Assembly (NCBI GenBank): GCA_003567835.1
Contig: PWYO01000232.1
Span: forward strand, 1-11,250
Origin: Actinomycetota bacterium
GTDB taxonomy: Bacteria > Actinomycetota > Humimicrobiia > Humimicrobiales > Humimicrobiaceae
Direction: 5' to 3'
DNA length: 11,250 nucleotides
Under the pieces are notes generated by a model. It worked only from the letters and a program-made list of their open reading frames with translations, was not told the DNA's origin and made no database searches. The first letter of the stretch is position 1. Every line of letters starts with the position of its first letter. The translations under genes were made by a program, and so were the position numbers. Positions 6,062 through 11,250 of the stretch are shown here, in pieces.

Positions 6062-7255
6062 TCATTTTACTGGGTGTTGGCGATAATGGGCCACATCGCC
6101 AAGAGGAGAAAGGTTTCTGAGCGCCTGCACCACCTTTGTGAGAGCTGCAACACAATAATCAATGTCTTCCAAACAGGTATATTTGCCCAGGCTAAACCTT
6201 ATGGTTCCATGAATCCATTCCCCTGAAAGGCCGATGGCCTGCAGGGTTTGGGAAGGGAGACCTTTTTCTGAAGAACATGCAGAACCTGTGGAACAGGAAA
6301 TGCCTTCCAAATCAAGCCGCAAGGCCAGGGCTTCCCCATCTATATATTTTACCGACATGCTCAAATTATTGGGTAAACCATATTTGGGATGTCCATTGAA
6401 GCGTACCTGAGGTATATGTTCCTTTATTTTCTTTTTGAATAAGTCCCTAAGCTTAGCTGTTTCCTTTGCTTCTTTGTCCATATTTTGTGCATTGATTTCC
6501 AGGGCTTTCCGCATACCGGCAATTGCAGGGGTATTTTCTGTTGAAGCCCGCTTGCCGCCTTCCTGCCCTCCCCCATGGATCAGTGGGGTCATTTTTGTGC
6601 CCTTTTTTATATATAACAGGCCCACACCTTTGGGTCCATAAAACTTATGCGCTGATGCGCTAAGCAGATCCATGCCCATTTTCCTGACATGAACCGGTAT
6701 ATGGCCCAAACTCTGCACGGCATCGGTATGCACCAGAATGTCTTCTTTTATGCGTTTAACCGTACTGACTATGTCAGAGATAGGCTGTATGGTGCCAATC
6801 TCATTGTTGGCATGCATAACCGAAACCAGTATGGTCTGGGGCCTGATCGCTTCTGTTAGCTTGTCCAGGTCCACCCGGCCGTATGGGTCTACTTCCAGCA
6901 AGGTGACCTCAAAACCGCATTTTTCGAGAAATTTGAGGCTTTCTAAAACCGAGGGGTGCTCTATAGCCGTGGATATAATATGATTGCCTTTGCCAGCATT
7001 TGCCTTGGCCGCTGATTTTATCGCGGTGTTGTTGGCTTCGGTGCCCCCGCTGGTAAATATGATTTCTTTTGCTTGTGCACCGATCAATTCTGCAATTTTT
7101 GCCCGATTTTTTTCCAAACATTGTTTGGCCCGCATCCCATCTTGATGTATGCTGGAAGGGTTGGCAAAGTTTTTATTCCAGTAATCAGCCATTTCTTTTA
7201 CCACCCGTTCATCACAGGGAGTGGTGGCCGCATAATCCAAATAGACTTTGTTCAT
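6062..7255 (-). CDS. nifS: Cysteine desulfurase, NifS/IscS family (group I)
   Basis: This 397-residue PLP enzyme removes sulfur from L-cysteine as a protein persulfide, releasing alanine and feeding Fe-S cluster assembly or tRNA thiolation. Visible features are the N-terminal YLDYAATTP, the PLP-contacting TSGGTEANN (68-76) and His100, Asp178 and Gln181 in HTDAVQS, the PLP lysine Lys204 in SASAHKFYGPKG, HGGGQEGGKRASTEN (227-241) and the catalytic Cys327 in STGSACSS. The single-residue SAC form of this loop marks the NifS/IscS group rather than the SufS group. Length is normal. A partial Shine-Dalgarno (AGGA) lies 8 nt before the ATG. No scaffold (iscU/nifU) or mnmA gene lies next to it, so it is a stand-alone unit with its own strong promoter and probable operator. 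The partner that takes the sulfur is not visible here. Confidence 0.95.
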   Translation of the reverse strand: MNKVYLDYAATTPCDERVVKEMADYWNKNFANPSSIHQDGMRAKQCLEKNRAKIAELIGAQAKEIIFTSGGTEANNTAIKSAAKANAGKGNHIISTAIEHPSVLESLKFLEKCGFEVTLLEVDPYGRVDLDKLTEAIRPQTILVSVMHANNEIGTIQPISDIVSTVKRIKEDILVHTDAVQSLGHIPVHVRKMGMDLLSASAHKFYGPKGVGLLYIKKGTKMTPLIHGGGQEGGKRASTENTPAIAGMRKALEINAQNMDKEAKETAKLRDLFKKKIKEHIPQVRFNGHPKYGLPNNLSMSVKYIDGEALALRLDLEGISCSTGSACSSEKGLPSQTLQAIGLSGEWIHGTIRFSLGKYTCLEDIDYCVAALTKVVQALRNLSPLGDVAHYRQHPVK

Positions 7256-7266
7256 AGTTTATTTCC

Positions 7267-7282
7267 TACTATTTCTATAGTA
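7267..7282. promoter_or_regulatory. Inverted repeat at +3 to +18 of the cysteine desulfurase transcript (probable operator)
   Basis: TACTAT-N4-ATAGTA is a perfect 6-bp inverted repeat lying just past the predicted start point of a full-consensus promoter. That position suits a repressor that blocks an otherwise strong promoter. It could be an Rrf2/IscR-type or other dimeric-regulator site, but it does not match a motif I can name with confidence. Confidence 0.45.
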
Positions 7283-7291
7283 TTGGTGGTG

Positions 7292-7320
7292 ATTATACTG
7301 AAAAAACCTTCTTCTGTCAA
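7292..7320 (-). promoter_or_regulatory. Consensus sigma-A promoter of the cysteine desulfurase gene
   Basis: On the minus strand a perfect TTGACA (7315-7320), a 17-nt spacer and a perfect TATAAT (7292-7297) give a full 12 of 12 match. The -35 begins 12 nt after the stop of the preceding PNPOx gene. Initiation near 7285 gives a leader of about 30 nt. Confidence 0.85.
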
Positions 7321-7332
7321 TGCATGCCTGTT

Positions 7333-7764
7333 TTAAAGCACCACCCGGTACACATTGCCAAAATTGGTGACCAGGTCATACTGAGCAATCCGAACCCTGA
7401 TAAAAGCGGTGGAAGATTGGCCAAAAAATGCCTGAAGCTGCGGGTTTTTGTTTAAAAATAATCTTGCCTGTGGTTCTTGTTTTCCCGCAACTTCAGCCTG
7501 GCCTGTGGCGGTAACCGCAGAGGCCTCCAGGAGATGCTGCTGGCTGCTGCGGTCATCAAAAAGCAGGGATACTGTACTGCTTTTGATAAGATTGTAAAAT
7601 TTTCGGGTGTTTTTACTGGTGGCAAAAAAGATCTGGTCGACATCTTCGGCCCAGAAAGTAATCAGGCTGGTGTGGGGAACGTTTTTACCCTGCGTTGCCA
7701 ATACGGCAAGCTTCTGTGTGCAAAGCATCCCTCTTATTCTTTTTTTTGCTTCCTGCTTGTCCAT
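7333..7764 (-). CDS. Pyridoxamine 5'-phosphate oxidase-fold (FMN-binding) protein
   Basis: The preferred product has 143 residues and the split-barrel PNPOx pattern: an N-terminal helix (DKQEAKKRIRGML), then strand pairs KLAVLATQGKNVPHTSLITFWAEDVDQIFFATSKNTRKFYNL, in which the short glycine turn and the TSKNTRKF segment typically contact flavin phosphate. SSTVSLLFDDR and ASAVTATGQAEV follow. It probably binds FMN or a related cofactor; PNPOx activity itself is not implied. The chosen ATG (7762-7764) begins at the natural domain start and lies 7 nt past a TATAAT. A longer in-frame start at 7818 would add 18 residues from promoter DNA and has no ribosome binding site. The gene is divergent from the zinc-ribbon gene and 77 nt upstream of the cysteine desulfurase gene on the same strand. 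Confidence 0.8.
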   Translation of the reverse strand: MDKQEAKKRIRGMLCTQKLAVLATQGKNVPHTSLITFWAEDVDQIFFATSKNTRKFYNLIKSSTVSLLFDDRSSQQHLLEASAVTATGQAEVAGKQEPQARLFLNKNPQLQAFFGQSSTAFIRVRIAQYDLVTNFGNVYRVVL

Positions 7765-7771
7765 AAATTGT

Positions 7772-7777
7772 ATTATA
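7772..7777 (-). promoter_or_regulatory. -10 element of the PNPOx gene; predicted leaderless transcript
   Basis: A perfect TATAAT on the minus strand ends 7 nt before the ATG at 7764, so the normal start point falls on or next to the start codon. There is no Shine-Dalgarno and no good -35. Confidence 0.5.
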
Positions 7778-7821
7778 AGGCAAATTTTATGCTGATAATA
7801 GGCTTTATGGGCAATCATTCA

Positions 7822-7830
7822 TGCTATAAT
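7822..7830 (+). promoter_or_regulatory. Extended -10 promoter of the zinc-ribbon gene
   Basis: TGCTATAAT is a perfect extended -10 (TGnTATAAT), which explains the lack of a good -35. It lies 21 nt before the ATG and is followed by AAGGAGG (7837-7843), 8 nt from the start. About 45 bp separates it from the divergent PNPOx -10. Confidence 0.65.
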
Positions 7831-7851
7831 AGTAAAAAGGAGGCAAAAATC

Positions 7852-8001
7852 ATGGCCGATGATTCTAAAATATATTGTCCGGAATGCGGAGCCTATATAC
7901 ATAAAGGTTTTATGACCTGCACCAATTGCAGAATGAAGGTTCGGCTCAGCAAACAATCCGAAAAAAAGAAAGCCCAGCAAGAAAAACCCAAAAAGAAGTA
8001 G
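7852..8001 (+). CDS. Small zinc-ribbon protein (49 residues)
   Basis: The protein has a compact zinc ribbon, CPEC (Cys9, Cys12) and CTNC (Cys23, Cys26), separated by AYIHKGFMT, then a highly charged tail of Lys, Gln and Glu ending in PKKK. Four cysteines in CxxC-N10-CxxC spacing should hold one zinc ion. The basic tail suggests binding to nucleic acid or the ribosome, but no defined family is recognised. The start is certain: a perfect AAGGAGG 8 nt before the ATG and an extended -10 promoter just upstream. It is divergent from the PNPOx gene and has no partner downstream on its strand. Confidence 0.82.
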   Translation: MADDSKIYCPECGAYIHKGFMTCTNCRMKVRLSKQSEKKKAQQEKPKKK

Positions 8002-8105
8002 TTTGGACAAGATCCAGGTCCTTTCTTGAAGAAAAATGGGATTTTGGGCTCTTCCTAGCGATTATGCTTAAAAAACTTTACCCCCGCCGGCAGCAGGGAC
8101 GGCTC

Positions 8106-8924
8106 TCATTTTTTCCCTGTAATAAAGTGGTGTAATTTTTGCCTGTAAGCAGCAGCGGAAACCAAAAATCCGTCATTGTGGCCGCCTTTTATGGTCAACA
8201 GGTCTTTTTTTGTTTTGGCTTTGGCATAGAGATCCTGGGCATGGTGATACGGAACATATTTGTCTTCTCTGCTGTGGATAATCAGCAACGGACACTGCAC
8301 TTTGGCAATAAAATGAACCGTATCGTATGAAAATCTAAGAAACCGCCTAACTGGCAGCAAAGGATATCGTTCTGCCCCAAGATCTTTTATGGAGGTAAAT
8401 GTTGAATCAAGTATCAGCCCAGCAGGGTTTTTTGCGGCAGCCAAACGGGCTGCAATGGGTCCCCCCAAAGAGCGTCCATAGACCACAACATCTTGCGGTA
8501 AAATGCCTTTCTGGTATTCCAAATAGTCCATGGCTGCTTGTGCGTCAAGGTATGTGCCCCGCTCAGTGGGTTGGCCTTGGCTTTTTCCATATCCCCGGTA
8601 GTCTATAATAAATACAGGCAAATCCTCATGGTGCAAAAGCTGAATCAGTTCCAACCGGTGACTGATATTTCCTCCATTGCCGTGTAAAAATAGCAAAGTA
8701 GGCCTTTTTTTGCGGGCAGGCACAAACCAGCCATTGATTTTTATATGGTCTTCGGTGTAAAAAAAGAGGTCCTCATAGTCCAAGCCTATGTCCTGCGGTG
8801 TGGGTCCCATATCCCTGCTGGGAAAATAGATATATTTTGACTGGTTCAAAAATTTTTTAGCCGCAATGACTGCATAGAAAATGACAATGAATGCCGCTGC
8901 AGCCAAAATAATTCTTATAACCAT
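8106..8924 (-). CDS. Membrane-anchored alpha/beta hydrolase (BEM46/ABHD13-like)
   Basis: This 272-residue protein has one N-terminal membrane segment (residues about 3-22), followed by an alpha/beta-hydrolase domain. LFLHGNGGN (78-86) supplies the oxyanion region, DYRGYGKSQGQPTE (108-121) is typical of the family, and the nucleophile elbow GRSLGG puts Ser152 at its centre. Asp221 (HSREDKYVP) and His249 (KGGHNDGF) complete the catalytic triad. The order and motifs match the BEM46/ABHD13 group of serine hydrolases, which are likely esterases or thioesterases acting near the membrane; the substrate is unknown. The anchor may leave the domain on either side of the membrane. No Shine-Dalgarno precedes the ATG. 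A TATAAA (8943-8948, minus) is a possible -10. The genes on both sides are on the opposite strand, so it is a single-gene unit. Confidence 0.88.
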   Translation of the reverse strand: MVIRIILAAAAFIVIFYAVIAAKKFLNQSKYIYFPSRDMGPTPQDIGLDYEDLFFYTEDHIKINGWFVPARKKRPTLLFLHGNGGNISHRLELIQLLHHEDLPVFIIDYRGYGKSQGQPTERGTYLDAQAAMDYLEYQKGILPQDVVVYGRSLGGPIAARLAAAKNPAGLILDSTFTSIKDLGAERYPLLPVRRFLRFSYDTVHFIAKVQCPLLIIHSREDKYVPYHHAQDLYAKAKTKKDLLTIKGGHNDGFLVSAAAYRQKLHHFITGKK

Positions 8925-9235
8925 CGCTGCCCAATTTCTTTGTTTATAAGAGGCGGTATTCGTTTAGGTATCCCCTTTGTGCTGGTTTCTTTTTCCAGCC
9001 TATGCTGGAGATTTCTGATTTGCCGCCTCCAAGCATGTTACTTTGATTAAGAAGTATACGAACTGTTCTGTAGAAAGCAAATGTTTTGGGTCATTATTTT
9101 TCCAACCCAATGGCTGATATTTGGACACAAGACTGCATGCGGTATTGTTTTTTACCGAATTTCGTTGATCCATTTTCCTCAAAATGCGTGATAAAAGATT
9201 TGTGTATTATGCCAAAAATATTTACAATCATAGGC
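8925..9235. other. Gene-free region between the divergent hydrolase and DUF6125 genes
   Basis: The stretch holds a possible hydrolase -10 (TATAAA, 8943-8948, minus) and three short segments GCTGG (8981-8985), CCAGC (8995-8999) and GCTGG (9004-9008). The middle one can pair with either neighbour; the right-hand hairpin TCCAGC-CTAT-GCTGGA is 6 bp. An in-frame upstream extension of the DUF6125 frame begins at 9086, but its residues do not resemble the family. A 60-codon minus-strand frame (9000-9182) has a TTG start and poor support. I see no RNA gene. Confidence 0.4.
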
Positions 9236-9718
9236 ATGCAGTTAACTGAACAAGATAAAACCGAATATTATTACCGCAGCTATATAAAAGCCGACGGCCT
9301 CTGGTTTGTCAAAGCAGAAGAATGTTTTGGTTTTGAAAAGGCATTGGATCTAGACCGCCAAGTGTGGGAAGTTCTGCCCAAGATCCAAGCCAGGTTTTTT
9401 CAGTCCAAACTCAAACATGGCCGGGGAATTGATGCCTTATGTACATGCCTGACTGCCAAACTGGAATGGGATCATTTCCAATTCCAGGTGTCTAAAACCC
9501 ATAATCTGCTTAAAATTTCCATACAAGCATGTCCCTGGCATCAAATCATGGTCAAATCAGGAAGAGAAACACTTTCCGGCAAGGTCGGGGCTGTCATATG
9601 CAGTACGGAATATGCGGTTTGGGCGGCAGAGTTTGGCGACGATCTCGATTTCCGGCTGCGTAAAAGAATCTGCGGCGGACAAAAGCAATGCCATCTTGAA
9701 TTTTCAAAGGCAGACTGA
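9236..9718 (+). CDS. DUF6125-like cysteine-containing protein
   Basis: Starting at the ATG of MQLTEQ, the product has 160 residues. The N-terminus YYYRSYIKADGLWFVKAEE, then FGFEKALDLDRQVWEVLPKIQAR, and the C-terminal cysteines Cys99 (ACPW), Cys122 (ICSTEY), Cys146 and Cys152 (ICGG...QC) fit what I recall of the DUF6125 family of anaerobes. This family is distantly related to L-2-amino-thiazoline-4-carboxylate hydrolase-like proteins. The cysteine set suggests metal or cofactor binding; the reaction is unknown. The frame is open from 9086, but the extra 50 residues look like translated intergenic DNA. The ATG at 9209 (adding 9 residues) is a second option. Neither has a clear Shine-Dalgarno. 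The next gene starts 3 nt after the stop, so the two form an operon and may act on the same substrate. Confidence 0.7.
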   Translation: MQLTEQDKTEYYYRSYIKADGLWFVKAEECFGFEKALDLDRQVWEVLPKIQARFFQSKLKHGRGIDALCTCLTAKLEWDHFQFQVSKTHNLLKISIQACPWHQIMVKSGRETLSGKVGAVICSTEYAVWAAEFGDDLDFRLRKRICGGQKQCHLEFSKAD

Positions 9719-9721
9719 CCG

Positions 9722-10714
9722 ATGGACCTGGTAACCGGCGCTTCAGGACATCTGGGCAATACGCTGACCAGGAAGCTTTTGAGATCAGGCAGAAAGGTGC
9801 GGGTTTTTTTACGGCCTAGCTCTGACCGCCGCTGCCTGGAAGGCTTGGATGTAGAAAAAAGTTATGGCGATCTCCAGGATGCAGATTCCCTCATGCAAGC
9901 TTGTAATAATATTGATGCTGTGTATCATACCGCCGCAGAAATATCCATTATGCCTCTCTGCAATAAGCGATTAAGTCGGATAAATTTACAGGGTACTGAA
10001 AATGTGATCGCTGCATGCCTAAAAAACCATGTAGCAAAGCTGATCTATACCAGTTCCATTCAGGCACTGCCTGATGTGGTTAATGGGTCTTTGGTCGATG
10101 AAAAAATAGGCTTTGGTTTACACCACAAAAGTGCTTACAGGCGTACCAAAGCTGCTGCAAGCTGCAGGGTCCTGGAAGCTGCTGACCAAGGATTGAATGC
10201 GGTGGTGCTTTGTCCCACCGGATTTATTGGCCCCTATGATTTTAAAATATCTTTAATTGGGCAGTTTTTAATTGATTACCTTCAACAAAAACATCGGTTT
10301 ATTATTGACGGGGCTTATGATTTTGTGGACACCAGAGATGTAGCGCAGGCCCATATGGCTGCGTACAAAAAGGGAAAACCCGGCCAGACCTATATCATTT
10401 CCGGTCACCAGGTAAGTATGCGCCAATTGGTAGAAATGCTGAGCCGGTTGACAAAAAAAAGGGCCCCAAAATATTGGCTGGGCCATTCACTGGCTGGTTT
10501 AACCGCTTATGCTGCAACCTGCTACTACTGGCTGTCTGGAAAAAAACCCCAGTTTACCCCATATAGCCTGGAAACCATTAGAAGCAACTCGCGTTTTTCC
10601 TATAAAAAGGCCGCCAGAGACCTGGAATATGCCCCCCGGCCTTTTGAACAATCGCTGCAAGATGCGCTTTGCTGGTATAAAGAACTGGTCAATCTTGATC
10701 CTGCTGATCCATAA
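9722..10714 (+). CDS. Extended-SDR NAD(P)-dependent epimerase/dehydratase-like oxidoreductase
   Basis: This 330-residue protein has the Rossmann dinucleotide motif TGASGHLG (residues 5-12) very near the N-terminus and the extended-SDR catalytic set: Ser111/Ser112 in YTSSIQA, Tyr139 and Lys143 in SAYRRTKA (YxxxK). The region YHTAAEIS (68-75) is the usual D/NAA-like cofactor strand. CPTGFIGPYD and the C-terminal segment are typical of the dihydroflavonol-4-reductase / 3-beta-HSD / HpnA-like branch. The expected role is NAD(P)-linked oxidation, reduction or epimerisation of a small alcohol, ketone or sugar; the substrate is not readable. The start lies 3 nt after the DUF6125 stop with only a weak AAAGG upstream, so translational coupling is likely. 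The last 26 nt overlap the end of the convergent 2TM gene. Confidence 0.9.
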   Translation: MDLVTGASGHLGNTLTRKLLRSGRKVRVFLRPSSDRRCLEGLDVEKSYGDLQDADSLMQACNNIDAVYHTAAEISIMPLCNKRLSRINLQGTENVIAACLKNHVAKLIYTSSIQALPDVVNGSLVDEKIGFGLHHKSAYRRTKAAASCRVLEAADQGLNAVVLCPTGFIGPYDFKISLIGQFLIDYLQQKHRFIIDGAYDFVDTRDVAQAHMAAYKKGKPGQTYIISGHQVSMRQLVEMLSRLTKKRAPKYWLGHSLAGLTAYAATCYYWLSGKKPQFTPYSLETIRSNSRFSYKKAARDLEYAPRPFEQSLQDALCWYKELVNLDPADP

Positions 10715-10964
10715 ATTCCTTTATTTTTTTCTGCTCCCATTTTTTTCCGGGAAATCTTGAAAAAACAAAGACGCCCATGCCGTGCCAGAAAAGCCCTATG
10801 CCCCAGAAAAGGCTTACCCAATAAAACCAGAGGTTATAGGGGCTGGTAACCAAATTGATCACCAACAGCGTAATATTGACCCCTATATAGGCGAATAGGT
10901 GGCCATAAAATCCTTTAATTTCTTCTACTCGTTTTTTTGCCTGTTGGTATTTTTTGTCTTCCAA
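10689..10964 (-). CDS. Small 2TM-domain membrane protein
   Basis: This 91-residue protein has a charged N-terminal helix (EDKKYQQAKKRVEEIKGFYGHL), two membrane segments (about 21-40 and 45-67) joined by a short SPYNLWFY turn, and a basic, Lys/Gln-rich tail (PGKKWEQKKIKEFM). This layout matches the 2TM domain (PF13239), often found alone or fused to sensor proteins; its function is not established. The start is the TTG at 10962-10964, chosen because AAGGAG (10973-10978) lies 8 nt upstream. An ATG seven nt further up is out of frame. The gene is convergent with the SDR gene and their 3' ends overlap by 26 nt. Confidence 0.82.
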   Translation of the reverse strand: MEDKKYQQAKKRVEEIKGFYGHLFAYIGVNITLLVINLVTSPYNLWFYWVSLFWGIGLFWHGMGVFVFSRFPGKKWEQKKIKEFMDQQDQD

Positions 10965-11178
10965 TATCCATTCTCCTTGTTCTTATTTTAACCATACATC
11001 ATGGCTGGCCCAGCTTTGTCTTCGATTTCTTTTTGCGTCCCGTTTTCTTGTGTATACTGCTTATCATCGCATAGGTGATACAGCAGCATCAAGAAATTGC
11101 TCTATGAAAACCATATGCCAAAAAACCAGCCCAGTTTATCCCACTTTTTTCATATTATACTACAAGTTGTATCCAGAT

Positions 11179-11250
11179 ATGAAAACTATCCCAAAAAACA
11201 GGAAGGAAGCACCCGTATTAGAAGCATGGCTGGGCAATGAACCGGAAAAA
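11179..11250 (+). CDS. Start of an unidentified gene, truncated by the right edge
   Basis: A frame beginning MKTIPKNRKEAPVLEAWL is open to the end of the window. The same frame can be extended to an ATG at 11104, but those 25 residues look like translated upstream DNA. A possible -10 (TATACT, 11156-11161) lies 17 nt before the ATG; no Shine-Dalgarno or good -35 is visible. With 24 residues no family can be named. Confidence 0.35.
   Translation, partial: MKTIPKNRKEAPVLEAWLGNEPEK

Noticed and set aside
7477..7851. Long plus-strand frame running into the zinc-ribbon gene
   Set aside because: It is antisense to the PNPOx gene; the promoter and AAGGAGG place the true start at 7852.
8060..8116. 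Possible terminator (GCCG/CGGC followed by a T-run) after the zinc-ribbon gene
   Set aside because: The stem is only four pairs with a long loop and the T-run is offset by several bases.
9000..9182. 60-codon minus-strand frame in the hydrolase-DUF6125 gap
   Set aside because: The TTG start has a poorly spaced SD-like sequence, no family is recognised, and it overlaps the upstream region of the operon on the other strand.

Overview
The window looks like chromosomal DNA from an anaerobic, low-to-mid GC Firmicute, probably of the class Clostridia. The support is the mix of consensus TTGACA/TATAAT promoters, AAGGAGG-type ribosome binding sites and occasional TTG starts, together with an OLE RNA locus, an element known almost only from anaerobic or extremophilic Firmicutes. 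No phage, transposase or CRISPR sequence is visible. The species cannot be named from this window.

Left part (1-2240, minus strand): a ROK-family sugar-responsive repressor has its own promoter and a probable operator. After a 187-nt gap it is followed by a lipoprotein substrate-binding protein of a sugar-type ABC transporter, which runs off the left edge. This is a typical carbohydrate uptake locus. The lipoprotein has an unusual Glu-Pro-Val repeat tether, and the ROK protein has lost the zinc-site cysteines. A class I SAM methyltransferase on the plus strand (2563-3357) follows a gene-free stretch containing several inverted repeats.

Centre (about 3370-4951, minus strand): this is the most notable region. 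A block of about 600 nt with no convincing coding potential and many inverted repeats is flanked by an 11-bp terminal helix. It is preceded by a sigma-A-type promoter and followed directly by a gene for a roughly 188-residue four-helix membrane protein resembling DUF21/CorB proteins. Size, structure, strand and neighbour all match the large noncoding OLE RNA and its membrane partner OapA. Two small, unrecognised reading frames follow oapA on the same strand; they may be accessory or decayed genes.

Right part (5263-11250): single-gene metabolic units. These are an RNase Z-like metallo-beta-lactamase hydrolase (+), a NifS/IscS cysteine desulfurase (-) with a consensus promoter and an inverted-repeat operator, and a PNPOx-fold flavoprotein (-) divergent from a 49-residue zinc-ribbon protein (+). 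They are followed by a membrane-anchored alpha/beta hydrolase (-), a two-gene operon of a DUF6125-like protein and an extended SDR oxidoreductase (+), a small 2TM-domain protein (-) whose end overlaps the SDR end, and the start of an unidentified gene at the right edge.

A recurring trait is that several genes (MBL hydrolase, PNPOx protein, ROK regulator, hydrolase, DUF6125) have no recognisable Shine-Dalgarno sequence. In at least two, a perfect TATAAT lies only 7-10 nt before the ATG, which suggests leaderless or nearly leaderless mRNAs beside conventional SD-led genes.
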